From Bacillota bacterium (GTDB taxonomy: Bacteria > Bacillota > Bacilli > Bacillales > Bacillaceae_J), in assembly GCA_023457235.1 (NCBI GenBank), contig JAEWMK010000024.1:1-11613 (forward strand): a stretch of DNA of 11,613 nt. Reading direction: 5' to 3'. The position numbers and the translations under genes were made by a program. Position 1 is the first letter of the stretch. Each line of letters starts with the position of its first letter. Below the pieces are notes generated by a model. The model made no database searches. It was not told the DNA's origin and saw nothing but the letters and a program-made list of their open reading frames with translations. Shown piece after piece: positions 1-6,955 of the stretch.

Positions 1-1
1 T

Positions 2-619
2 TTCTTAACCGAACTTAAGTCTTGCCTTGGCAATCATCCGGAGATGGAAGCAATTTTACAGGATAATGAAGCCCATCTTGATGAACTCCTAATTGAGATC
101 CTCAATTTTGAAAATGAAGCTGATGTACAGGATAAAGTTTTCCAAAGGTTTGGTACACCTGAGGAAATTGCTTCGATCTGGAAAGAAGAACTAACCGTTA
201 CGCCAAGTAATATGAAATGGTTATTTATTTCAGTTAATATTCTTTTCTTTGGTGGAGGAGCCGCACTAACTCTTGCCCATAATGTATTTGATTGGACTTG
301 GTTGAAAGGTCTATGGAATCAGTTGACTTCCATCCCTATTTCGATTGCACTGATTTACATGGTGTTTTGGGCATTGCTTGGTTATGAAATAGGAAAAGGC
401 TTTGGGCATAAGGGCAAGGAAGTATTAAAACGAACTTTTATATTGGCATTAGTGCCGAATTTGACCTTGATGTTTTTAACAGTTTTCAAGATTATACCAC
501 GAGAATGGTTCCATCCATTGTTGACAGAAACATTTATTGGTTTATGTATTTTCCTTACCTTATTGCTATACCCTTTATGCTTACTAAGCTACAGATGGGG
601 AAAGAAAGCTTCTGTGTAA
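2..619 (+). CDS. HAAS-domain membrane protein, 5'-truncated by window edge
   Basis: The reading frame is open to the left edge: codons from base 2 read FLTELKSCLGNHPEM before the first ATG at 44, so that ATG is probably internal and the true start lies outside the window. The N-terminal ~60 residues (FLTEL..., EAHLDELL, RFGTPEEIASIW) fit the helical HAAS domain found in Bacillus proteins encoded beside PadR-type regulators. About four membrane segments follow: WLFISVNILFFGGG, SIPISIALIYMVFWALLGY, TFILALVPNLTLMFLTVF and TFIGLCIFLTLLLYPLCLL. HAAS proteins are thought to act in signalling or membrane-stress regulation with a PadR partner. That partner, if present, would lie upstream of the window. 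The gene ends 70 bp before the DUF4173-like gene on the same strand and may share its transcript. The family assignment rests on sequence resemblance; the specific role is unknown. Confidence 0.72.
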   Translation, partial: FLTELKSCLGNHPEMEAILQDNEAHLDELLIEILNFENEADVQDKVFQRFGTPEEIASIWKEELTVTPSNMKWLFISVNILFFGGGAALTLAHNVFDWTWLKGLWNQLTSIPISIALIYMVFWALLGYEIGKGFGHKGKEVLKRTFILALVPNLTLMFLTVFKIIPREWFHPLLTETFIGLCIFLTLLLYPLCLLSYRWGKKASV

Positions 620-643
620 TTTTTTTTGCTTATATACAAAGAT

Positions 644-661
644 ATTCTATGTATATAGAAT
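644..661. repeat. Perfect 7-bp inverted repeat in the 620-689 gap
   Basis: ATTCTAT and ATAGAAT are separated by GTAT, inside the very AT-rich gap between the HAAS gene and the DUF4173-like gene. The surrounding bases also hold TATATAC and GTATATA arms. It could be an operator for a regulator such as a PadR protein, or a weak hairpin. No convincing -35/-10 pair was found here. Confidence 0.35.
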
Positions 662-689
662 ACCTATTTAGGATTTTGGAGGGATTAAG

Positions 690-2147
690 ATGGAGTTTAG
701 AATGGTACAGAAGGATTGGATCTTTTTACTTTTATGTTTTCTTGTTGGAATAGTAGCAGAAGAAACATTTTTTAGGTATCAAATCGGTATTTCCTATTTT
801 ATTTTTATCATTTTCTTTTATTCTTTATTTTATTGGAGATTTCGTTCGTTTACCTTTTCTCACCAGCGCTTTGGTTATTTGATATTGATCTCCATATGGA
901 TTTTGACTGCCGGCTATTACGCATATGATACGGCTCTGTTTTACATCCTAAATATTGTAGTTATTCCAACGCTTGTTATTTTTCATCTTGTTTTAATTAC
1001 TTCTCCGAAAACATTTGAATGGAGTAAACTCAATTTTATTTTTTACATCCTGCGTCGTCTAGTCGATGGGATCCGTTATAATGCCATTTTTATTAAATAT
1101 ACGTCCCAGCTGTCAAAAGATAGCAACAATAAAAAGCATTTTGATGTTTGGAAAAAGATTCTAATTGGTATCGGAATCGCTGTCCCGTTTTTATTTATCA
1201 TTATTAATTTATTAATTAAAGCTGATACACAATTTGCAAGAATTTTAGGCAATATTCCTAATTTAATAACCATCAGAGGTGATCTTGTTTTTCGTTTTGT
1301 CATTATTGTATTTTTAACATTTCTATTTTTCGGCTTTTTACAGGCGCTGTTTCAACGAAAAATGGAAATGATTCAAAAGGATGGGATGATTAAGCCCCTG
1401 TCAATGGATGGTGTCATAACATTGACAGTATTATTACTTTTGGACTTGGTGTATATCTTGTTTGTCGCTGTCCAATTTAAATATTTTTTCAGTGGGACGC
1501 TTGAAGACGGCTTCACCTATGCAGAATATGCACGGCGTGGATTCTTTGAGTTGCTTTTTGTGACGATGATTAATTTGACTGTCACGGTTGCAGTAATATA
1601 TTCTACGAAATTAGTCAAAGGGTTTCTGAAGAAAACAATTCGTTTCACTTTAACTGTTCTTGTGTTATCTAGCGCTGTTATTTTGACTTCAGCCTTCATG
1701 AGAATGTTGATGTATGAGGATGCATATGGATTCACCTTTTTGAGGGTGCTCGTCCATTCTTTCATGATTTTTCTAATGTTTATCCTTGCCTACACACTTG
1801 TGAAAATTTGGCTTGAGCAGCTTTCCTTGTTTCATTTTTATTTTATCGCGGCACTCATCTATTATGTCGGCATCAATACCATCAATCTTGACGGGATTGT
1901 TGTTAAGCAAAATATTGCCCGTTATGAGGAAACAGGAAAAATTGACATCCACTATTTAAACCAATTTTCTTCCACTGGGATTCTTGGACTCATAGAGCTT
2001 TATGAAAACAAGCCTAATGTTCCGGGGTTAAAGGAGTTACTAATACAGCGAAAACAAGAGATAAATTTGTTGAAAAGCGACGCTTGGCAGTCTCGTAATT
2101 TTGCTAAAGATAAAGCTTATAAAAAGTTGGATGAGTTAGATTTATAA
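690..2147 (+). CDS. DUF4173-like polytopic membrane protein
   Basis: This 485-residue protein is mostly hydrophobic, with roughly ten membrane segments from residue ~10 to ~400 and a charged cytoplasmic-type tail of about 85 residues. The block TYAEYARRGFFEL at residues 276-288, followed by a membrane helix and then YEDAYGFTFLRV at ~342-352, is the pattern I associate with the DUF4173/DUF4153 family. No enzymatic motif is visible and the biochemical function is not known. The start is supported by GGAGGG at 678-683, six bases before ATG 690; a second in-frame ATG at 702 is too far from that site. The gene lies 70 bp after the HAAS-domain gene on the same strand, which suggests the two act together at the membrane. 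Confidence 0.8.
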   Translation: MEFRMVQKDWIFLLLCFLVGIVAEETFFRYQIGISYFIFIIFFYSLFYWRFRSFTFSHQRFGYLILISIWILTAGYYAYDTALFYILNIVVIPTLVIFHLVLITSPKTFEWSKLNFIFYILRRLVDGIRYNAIFIKYTSQLSKDSNNKKHFDVWKKILIGIGIAVPFLFIIINLLIKADTQFARILGNIPNLITIRGDLVFRFVIIVFLTFLFFGFLQALFQRKMEMIQKDGMIKPLSMDGVITLTVLLLLDLVYILFVAVQFKYFFSGTLEDGFTYAEYARRGFFELLFVTMINLTVTVAVIYSTKLVKGFLKKTIRFTLTVLVLSSAVILTSAFMRMLMYEDAYGFTFLRVLVHSFMIFLMFILAYTLVKIWLEQLSLFHFYFIAALIYYVGINTINLDGIVVKQNIARYEETGKIDIHYLNQFSSTGILGLIELYENKPNVPGLKELLIQRKQEINLLKSDAWQSRNFAKDKAYKKLDELDL

Positions 2148-2151
2148 AATC

Positions 2152-2180
2152 TTGTTTGTTACGACGTACTCACCTATACT
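2152..2180 (+). promoter_or_regulatory. Candidate sigma-A promoter for the VOC gene
   Basis: TTGTTT (2152-2157) and TATACT (2175-2180) are separated by exactly 17 bases. The -10 box matches the consensus at 5 of 6 positions, the -35 only at 3 of 6. Transcription would begin near 2187, about 60 bases before the VOC start codon. An 8-bp inverted repeat AATAAATT/AATTTATT (2183-2202) sits at the predicted start of the transcript. Confidence 0.45.
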
Positions 2181-2248
2181 TTAATAAATTAATGAATTTA
2201 TTCAAACAATTGACCATCTAATTATAATTATCGGAGGAGGAAGTATGT

Positions 2249-2620
2249 ATGAAACTAGGCGCATTTTCTGTAAGTTTAAATGTAAAAGACATTAATGCAT
2301 CAAAATCATTTTACGAAAACCTTGGATTTCAAGTTTTGGCTGGGGACATTAAACAAAATTGGCTCATTATGAAGAATGAAAATTGCATAATTGGCCTTTT
2401 CCAGGGAATGTTTGAAAAGAACATTTTAACCTTTAATCCAGGATGGAATGAAAATGCTGAAAATCTTGATTCGTTCAACGACATTCGAGAAATTCAAAAG
2501 CAGCTTAAAGCAAATGGAATAAAAATGCTTTCTGAAGCAGATGAAGCAAGTGAAGGACCGGCACATTTTACAATAGAAGATCCAGATGGTAATCTCATTC
2601 TTTTTGATCAACATCGATGA
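2249..2620 (+). CDS. VOC-superfamily (glyoxalase/bleomycin-resistance fold) protein
   Basis: This 123-residue single-domain protein shows the paired beta-alpha-beta-beta-beta layout of the vicinal oxygen chelate superfamily. The first half begins FSVSLNVKDINASKSFYENLGF (to about residue 27), and the second ends with the hallmark DPDGN at 111-115 followed by LILFDQH. Length is typical of a one-domain VOC protein, which would dimerise. The position after the first SVSL strand carries no histidine and the usual glutamate after DPDGN is replaced, so the classic glyoxalase I metal set is not evident and substrate and metal are unknown. The start is ATG 2249, eight bases after GGAGGAGG (2233-2240); another ATG at 2245 is out of frame. 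The gene appears to be transcribed alone. Confidence 0.82.
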   Translation: MKLGAFSVSLNVKDINASKSFYENLGFQVLAGDIKQNWLIMKNENCIIGLFQGMFEKNILTFNPGWNENAENLDSFNDIREIQKQLKANGIKMLSEADEASEGPAHFTIEDPDGNLILFDQHR

Positions 2621-2675
2621 TACAAGGAGTATGACCGATCAACACTACGAGTTTTGAATACAAAGAAACCACCTT

Positions 2676-2711
2676 GGAGCGAAGCAAAAGGGAGATAATC
2701 TTGCTTCCTCC
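2676..2711 (+). terminator. Weak hairpin downstream of the VOC gene
   Basis: GGAG-C-GAAGCAA (2676-2687) pairs with TTGCTTC-CTCC (2701-2711), giving 11 pairs with one bulged C and a 13-base loop. It sits about 55 bases after the VOC stop codon. It is followed by C-rich sequence rather than a T run, so it is not a convincing intrinsic terminator, although no better one follows the VOC gene. Confidence 0.3.
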
Positions 2712-2781
2712 CCCCTCCATTATATAATCTATCAAATTTAATTTACATAATATTTTTATAGTTAATTTAATTTTGCTTAAT

Positions 2782-2810
2782 AAAAAAAGCACACCATCGA
2801 TAAGTGCGCC
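2782..2810 (-). terminator. Intrinsic terminator of the small membrane-protein gene
   Basis: Read on the minus strand, GGCGCAC (2810-2804) pairs with GTGTGCT (2795-2789), including two G-U pairs, and is followed directly by a run of T (2788-2782). It lies 13 bases after the stop codon of the 61-residue membrane protein. Confidence 0.75.
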
Positions 2811-2822
2811 TTTCAAAAATAA

Positions 2823-3008
2823 TTATTTATGGCTTTTTATTTGATTCTCCATAAGCTGCTTTTCTAGCATCCTTGCTTTTTCTTCTTCTTTTTTAGAAAA
2901 CTTAATAATTTGGTTGATCGCTAAAAAAGCTATAAGGACAATGATTAATACCCAGATAAGAGACGGAATATATTCCAGTTTGTTATCGGGAAAATATAAT
3001 TCAAACAT
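2823..3008 (-). CDS. Small single-pass membrane protein, hypothetical
   Basis: This 61-residue protein (MFELYFPDNK...) has one clear membrane helix, approximately IPSLIWVLIIVLIAFLAI, followed by a strongly charged, probably coiled-coil tail (KKEEEKARMLEKQLMENQ). I do not recognise a family. The open frame extends upstream to a GTG at 3035. The ATG at 3008 is preferred because AAGGGG (3023-3018) lies nine bases before it and the upstream codons look like leader sequence. The gene follows nosF on the same strand, but a hairpin terminator intervenes and a TATAAT hexamer lies just upstream, so it is probably transcribed separately. Any link to the nos genes rests on position only. It could be an assembly factor or simply an unrelated small membrane protein. 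Confidence 0.6.
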   Translation of the reverse strand: MFELYFPDNKLEYIPSLIWVLIIVLIAFLAINQIIKFSKKEEEKARMLEKQLMENQIKSHK

Positions 3009-3042
3009 AACCGACATCCCCTTCATTTGGTTCACTTACTAT

Positions 3043-3061
3043 ATTATAAACTATAGTTTAT
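3043..3061 (-). promoter_or_regulatory. TATAAT box overlapped by a 16-bp palindrome
   Basis: On the minus strand TATAAT (3048-3043) matches the -10 consensus perfectly. The perfect palindrome ATAAACTATAGTTTAT (3046-3061) overlaps it. No clear -35 hexamer is found 16-18 bases upstream. The arrangement would suit a regulated promoter for the 61-residue membrane protein, but base composition alone could produce it. Confidence 0.35.
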
Positions 3062-3086
3062 TAAAAATATAATAATCAAAACAAAT

Positions 3087-3108
3087 AAAGGGACATTATT
3101 GTCCCTTT
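3087..3108 (-). terminator. Terminator hairpin at the end of the nos operon
   Basis: AAAGGGACA (minus strand 3108-3100) pairs perfectly over nine bases with TGTCCCTTT (3095-3087) around a four-base loop. The stem begins at the last base of the nosF stop codon. The downstream T tract is short and interrupted, so termination may be partial. Confidence 0.65.
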
Positions 3109-3821
3109 TATGCAACACTATGTGACTTTTCGAGTAATTTAAGAAAAACTTCCTCCAATGTTTGTGTTTCGTATTTTTCATAAATTTCCTCAAGGCTTCC
3201 GCTTTCCTTTACTTGACCCTCAAATATTATGAATACGCGATCGGAGATCTCCGCAACATCTCTCATGATGTGGCTGCTTAAAATCACCGTTTTTCCATTA
3301 TTAGTTAGATCTTTAATAATATTCTTAAATTCAATAACCCAATAAGGATCCAGCCCATTCGTAGGTTCATCAAAGATGTAAACATCGACATCGGCCAGAA
3401 GTGCTTGGGCTAAATTAACACGCTGTGACATCCCTTTTGAGAATGAACTGATTTTTTGGTTGCGCACTTCCCATAAACCCACTTTTTTAATGACTTCCAT
3501 TATCGCTTCTTTGCTCGCATCAACAAATGTACGATAATACATTAAAACTTCAATAGGAGACAACTCTCCCGGAAAATTCATATGGTCGGGCATATAGCCA
3601 AAACTTTTTTTCTTAGAAGTGAGAAATTGGATTGTACCAGATGACGGTTTCTCAATTCCGGTTAGCAGTTTGATTAAGGTACTCTTTCCAGCCCCATTTC
3701 CTCCACAAAAGACAACACATTCTCCCTTATTAATAGAAAGGTCTGTAGAAGATAACACTTGTTTTTTTCCGTAGGTCTTGGATACGTTTTGAGCTTTTAG
3801 AACGATAGTAGGTTCAACCAA
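3108..3821 (-). CDS. nosF: NosF-type ABC transporter ATP-binding protein
   Basis: This 237-residue ATPase would energise the NosY membrane partner at the inner face of the membrane. Motifs in order: Walker A GGNGAGKST at 40-48, signature SKGMSQR at 128-134 (diverged from LSGGQ), Walker B VYIFDEPT at 147-154 with catalytic Glu152, D-loop GLDP at 156-159 and H-loop His184. The Q-loop region reads GYMPDH, so the usual glutamine is an aspartate; NosF proteins commonly have GYLPEN here. The start codon is TTG 3821, chosen because an AGGAGG site precedes it at proper spacing and the start overlaps the end of nosY by 8 bp, implying translational coupling. NosDFY is known to be needed for copper-site maturation of nitrous oxide reductase. 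The Nos label depends strongly on the NosD and NosL neighbours; the ATPase alone would be a generic ABC protein. Confidence 0.85.
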   Translation of the reverse strand: MVEPTIVLKAQNVSKTYGKKQVLSSTDLSINKGECVVFCGGNGAGKSTLIKLLTGIEKPSSGTIQFLTSKKKSFGYMPDHMNFPGELSPIEVLMYYRTFVDASKEAIMEVIKKVGLWEVRNQKISSFSKGMSQRVNLAQALLADVDVYIFDEPTNGLDPYWVIEFKNIIKDLTNNGKTVILSSHIMRDVAEISDRVFIIFEGQVKESGSLEEIYEKYETQTLEEVFLKLLEKSHSVA

Positions 3822-4779
3822 GTCTCTCCCTCCTTTTTTTTATTGTAAAATTAGCGAGAGCTAACGAAATTACAATCATGAGCACAGAGGACAGGATCAC
3901 ATAATTGGTTAAACTTCCATCCTGCCCCCACTTATGAATCAGTAAATATTCGGGACCAAAAATATAATCCGCATTAAGCTTCGTGATTGACCAGACACGT
4001 AATGATTCAATTGGATTAGAAAGTACTAGAACAAGCATGCTATTTAATTTTTGGGCATATGGAATCCCATCTATAATTGAAAAAATAATAAATTCATAAC
4101 CAATAACAAGAAAACTCCATACACATAATGCATAAGACAGACCTTGCATTCTAGTAATGCTAATTGAACCTACCAACACTGATAATGCTGAAAAAATGAT
4201 GATTAGAAAAATATTTAATAAGAAAAAGGTTGTAAAAAAGCTAAACTGTGCCTCATCAGTGGTAAATGCGATGACTATTCCAAATAACCCATAAGAAACC
4301 CCTAACGCCACCAGCATTGAAATGCAAAGAGCTATAAATTTACTTAATAAATAATAGAAAAATGGCATCTGATAAGTACGGTAAAGCGCCAACCTTCCAT
4401 CCTCTTTATCTGCGACAATTGCATTTGTACCAAGTATTAAACAAATGATGGGTAATACCCACAACGATAAATTCATTAGCATCGCAATTGCACGATCAAA
4501 TCCAGCTTTCCCATTATTGGAATCACCGGGCTCTTCGGAAGGCATTTCTTCCAGTCCAAAAAAGGACGGGTCAATTGAGCCTGTATCAATACTCGATGAG
4601 ATCGAAGAAAGACCATACTTCACTTCACGCGGGTCAGCATCTAATGATTTCAAACCATAGAAATAAAAGAGAGCGGCCATCAAGAGAAGTAGAATCATAA
4701 AATTTAGAAGCCATTTACTCCGCAACAAAAGTCGTAATTCATAGAGAGTCATTGAGTTCAACGTTTTTATATATTTCAT
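3814..4779 (-). CDS. nosY: NosY-type ABC transporter permease
   Basis: This 321-residue ABC-2-type permease has about six membrane helices: residues ~23-42, 98-118, 141-171, 180-205, 213-236 and 292-311. A large acidic extracytoplasmic loop (about 43-97) lies between the first two. The cytoplasmic segment DKEDGRL at 124-130 resembles the conserved E-x-G coupling motif of the family, and NPIESLRV at 255-262 matches the NPxDxxR block seen in NosY. In known systems NosY pairs with NosF and docks with NosD and NosL outside the membrane to deliver sulfur or copper for the CuZ/CuA sites of NosZ. The gene follows nosL by 49 bases, with an AAGGAT-type ribosome binding site ahead of ATG 4779. It overlaps the TTG start of nosF. 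Confidence 0.85.
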   Translation of the reverse strand: MKYIKTLNSMTLYELRLLLRSKWLLNFMILLLLMAALFYFYGLKSLDADPREVKYGLSSISSSIDTGSIDPSFFGLEEMPSEEPGDSNNGKAGFDRAIAMLMNLSLWVLPIICLILGTNAIVADKEDGRLALYRTYQMPFFYYLLSKFIALCISMLVALGVSYGLFGIVIAFTTDEAQFSFFTTFFLLNIFLIIIFSALSVLVGSISITRMQGLSYALCVWSFLVIGYEFIIFSIIDGIPYAQKLNSMLVLVLSNPIESLRVWSITKLNADYIFGPEYLLIHKWGQDGSLTNYVILSSVLMIVISLALANFTIKKRRERLG

Positions 4780-4828
4780 GTCAAATCATCCTTCGTAATC
4801 GGACTTATTTCACTTTAATCTTCACTTA

Positions 4829-5335
4829 TTACATCTTATGTTCAGTCTCATGACCTGCCCCCGCATCAGAACCGTGGCCTGCTTCCTTTAATGCTTGAAC
4901 ATCAGCTTTAAGTACGTCTCCAGGAGTAAATATTTCTCCTCCATTTTCAGCTTGGAAGTTCTTTGCCTCTTCGGTTGAAGAGAACGCTACAAAACCGTAA
5001 TTCATTGGAGACTTTACTTTACTGCCTTGAATAAAAGTGGCATTATTCATGTCAATCCATTCACTTGTCAAGTAATCATGAACAAAAATATTGGCAACCT
5101 CTTCTTCGTGATCTTTAATAAAAAGAACCATGCAGCCGATATCGTCAAACTTCTTAGGTGTGCCGTCTTTCAAAATAACTTCACTTGAGGCTTTAATATC
5201 CTGTATCCCCATATGGCACTCGTCACAGCCATCTACATTGGTATCAATCGGCTGCGGCTCAAAAGCATCTTGGCTAGAACATCCCGCTACTATCACAAAT
5301 AAAAGCAACATTATAAAAGAAAGTTTACGCATCAT
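4829..5335 (-). CDS. nosL: NosL copper-chaperone lipoprotein
   Basis: This 168-residue protein has a lipoprotein signal ending in the lipobox VAGC (Cys19), so it should be anchored outside the membrane. CDECHM at 37-42 provides thiol and thioether ligands, and DIGCM at 65-69 and SPMNYGFVAF at 110-119 are blocks expected of NosL. NosL binds Cu(I) and passes it to the NosDFY complex during maturation of nitrous oxide reductase. The C-terminal tail after residue 150 carries three histidines and a final methionine (HGSDAGAGHETEHKM), which may add metal-binding capacity. The start ATG 5335 overlaps the end of nosD by 11 bp, with a GAGGAG ribosome binding site inside nosD; a second in-frame ATG follows immediately at 5332. 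The identification is firm from motif order plus neighbours. Confidence 0.9.
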   Translation of the reverse strand: MMRKLSFIMLLLFVIVAGCSSQDAFEPQPIDTNVDGCDECHMGIQDIKASSEVILKDGTPKKFDDIGCMVLFIKDHEEEVANIFVHDYLTSEWIDMNNATFIQGSKVKSPMNYGFVAFSSTEEAKNFQAENGGEIFTPGDVLKADVQALKEAGHGSDAGAGHETEHKM

Positions 5336-6758
5336 TTTTCATTCTCCTCGTATACCATAATGTTAAGAAACTGATAAACATAAACACTAGGAAAAATCCA
5401 CTCTTTTCAAGGCCTACTGCATTTCTCCTATTGTTCTTCATTTCTTTTTGCTCAATCATTGTGTCAATCACTACCGGAGTCTGTATTGGATTTTCATCTA
5501 CAATGAACTGTTTGGAAGGGATAGGAACAAATTGTTCAATCGTATTCCATAATCCTACCGCTGGGCTTCCTGAGAATATTTGTAAATAAGGCTCCTTTGT
5601 CGTTAAATGGTAAAAAACATCCCCACTTTTATAGGCATAATTATTTGTTCCTTGCCGATTAAATTCCTCGAGTAGGAATGACCTTGTCGAATAAATAGAC
5701 GCATTTAATGTTGGCTCATCCCGATCTAAATGTAGATGATGCTGATCATCCCAGTAGTTCCCAAAACCTTCAAGATTAAATAAGTTTTCATTTTCTTTAT
5801 CTGTAATAACTTGCTGGTTATTATTTAAAAAATTATTCAAATAGATTCCATTATCCTCGGAACCTTTTGCAAGCTCCATTCCTTTATCATTTTGATCAAA
5901 TTCATTAAACGAAATTTCATTTCTTTTCCCATTTTCAAGATACATACCTTTATTATTTTTTTTAACAATATTCATTGAGATTTGGGAATCGAAGGTATCA
6001 AATAAAAAGAGGCCAGCTCCTTCAATTGTTGTATTGTCAAAAAGGTAGTTCTCTCTAACGGATAGCCGTTTACTTTGCATGAGCATTAACCCATTACGGT
6101 TCTTTGACAATTGGTTTTGATGAATGATCACATCCTCCGAATCCATCGTATGAATGCCGTACCTAACATCGGTAATTATATTTCCGCTGATTTCACTTAA
6201 ATTTGAGTAAGACAGATAAACTCCATCATTCGAACCGAAAATAATATTATTCCTAATGTAGGAATGTGGTGCTTCAATCAAATAAACTCCATGACCCTTA
6301 TGAACAACGGTATCATCTGTGTAGCTTGTGATGAAGTTGTCATCAACTTGATGGCCGTAACTATTCTTTAGAACGATTCCATGAAAGACGTCATAAATCT
6401 TTGAATTTTTAATGGAACTACGATTTGCATTCACATGAATGCCTGCATTTTGTGAACCGCTTCCTTCAATTTGTAAGCCTTCAATTGTTACATCATCGGC
6501 ATTAATTGTGATGACATCCCCCTTGTTAGGTCCTTTTATGATCACCTCTTTTTCACCTATAATGGTGAGTGGCTTATTCACTGAAAAATTTCCTTGATAA
6601 ACACCTTTTTTAATCGTGACAGTATCATTTTCAGCTGCTTTTTCTAAAGCCATTTGCAATTCAGTTTCATTCGTTACAACTAGTTCTTCAGCACCAGCAC
6701 TCCCGCTAAAAATGAAAAGAGCTGTTAAAAATAATAAAAAGTATGTTTGCCATTTCAT
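5325..6758 (-). CDS. nosD: NosD, parallel beta-helix maturation protein of nitrous oxide reductase
   Basis: This 477-residue exported protein begins with a signal peptide, likely cut after residue ~23 (SGSAGA/EE). It then has a long right-handed beta-helix of the CASH/NosD type from about 40 to 340, seen as repeated NxI and NGI/KGM turns such as NRNGLML and NNKGMYL. It ends with GNYWDD at 333-338 and a block containing SPAV. A C-terminal membrane anchor lies at ~454-470 with RR after it, fitting a Gram-positive host that must tether a protein that is free and periplasmic elsewhere. NosD binds NosF2Y2 and is required for copper-centre assembly in NosZ. The start ATG 6758 follows AAGGAG (6770-6765) at six bases. 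It is the first gene of the operon; nosZ does not precede it. Confidence 0.92.
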   Translation of the reverse strand: MKWQTYFLLFLTALFIFSGSAGAEELVVTNETELQMALEKAAENDTVTIKKGVYQGNFSVNKPLTIIGEKEVIIKGPNKGDVITINADDVTIEGLQIEGSGSQNAGIHVNANRSSIKNSKIYDVFHGIVLKNSYGHQVDDNFITSYTDDTVVHKGHGVYLIEAPHSYIRNNIIFGSNDGVYLSYSNLSEISGNIITDVRYGIHTMDSEDVIIHQNQLSKNRNGLMLMQSKRLSVRENYLFDNTTIEGAGLFLFDTFDSQISMNIVKKNNKGMYLENGKRNEISFNEFDQNDKGMELAKGSEDNGIYLNNFLNNNQQVITDKENENLFNLEGFGNYWDDQHHLHLDRDEPTLNASIYSTRSFLLEEFNRQGTNNYAYKSGDVFYHLTTKEPYLQIFSGSPAVGLWNTIEQFVPIPSKQFIVDENPIQTPVVIDTMIEQKEMKNNRRNAVGLEKSGFFLVFMFISFLTLWYTRRMKNDA

Positions 6759-6830
6759 AACTAACTCCTTTTTATACAGTTATAAGATTTGAGCGTTATC
6801 TGCACAATTTCTGCATATAACTCATTTATA

Positions 6831-6836
6831 ACTATA
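6831..6836 (-). promoter_or_regulatory. -10 box of the nosD promoter
   Basis: TATAGT on the minus strand matches TATAAT at five of six positions. It places the transcription start near 6824, some 65 bases before the nosD start codon. There is no good -35 hexamer, as expected for an activator-dependent promoter. The spacing to the Fnr-type box matches class II activation. Confidence 0.62.
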
Positions 6837-6857
6837 TCAAGGTAACTACTATATAAA

Positions 6858-6873
6858 CGTGAGTAACATCACA
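6858..6873 (-). promoter_or_regulatory. Fnr/CRP-type box upstream of nosD
   Basis: The minus strand reads TGTGA-TGTTAC-TCACG, matching the Bacillus Fnr consensus TGTGA-N6-TCACA at nine of ten specified positions. Its centre (between 6865 and 6866) is 41.5 bases from the start predicted from the TATAGT box. Fnr with an iron-sulfur cluster activates such promoters when oxygen is scarce, which fits a nitrous oxide respiration operon. A different CRP-family regulator could use the same sequence. Confidence 0.7.
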
Positions 6874-6924
6874 TATTTTAGTTTGAAAAATGGCGAGTTT
6901 ATGTACGTTTTGTGAGGAAAATAT

Positions 6925-6951
6925 GAAAAGCGAACCAGAAGTTCGCTTTTC
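6925..6951 (-). terminator. Intrinsic terminator of hutH
   Basis: GAAAAGCGAAC and GTTCGCTTTTC form a perfect 11-bp stem with a five-base loop, starting five bases after the hutH stop codon. The T run is contained in the stem and continues weakly beyond it. It separates hutH from the nosD promoter; being symmetrical it could work in either direction. Confidence 0.8.
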
Positions 6952-6955
6952 ATCG

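Noticed and set aside
44..46. ATG at 44 as the start of the HAAS-domain gene
   Set aside because: The frame is open upstream to the edge and encodes residues that match the beginning of a HAAS domain, so the gene starts outside the window.
505..753. 82-codon plus-strand frame across the HAAS / DUF4173-like junction
   Set aside because: It overlaps both real genes in another frame, crosses the intergenic region and has no ribosome binding site.
1076..1765. Two minus-strand frames inside the DUF4173-like gene
   Set aside because: They are antisense shadows of a long, clearly coding gene and have no recognisable domains.
2426..2816. Minus-strand frames over the VOC gene and its downstream gap
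   Set aside because: One is antisense to the VOC gene. The other runs through the VOC stop, low-complexity sequence and the terminator, with no family resemblance.
4445..4700. Two plus-strand frames inside nosY
   Set aside because: They are antisense to the extracytoplasmic loop of a well-supported permease and have no supporting signals.
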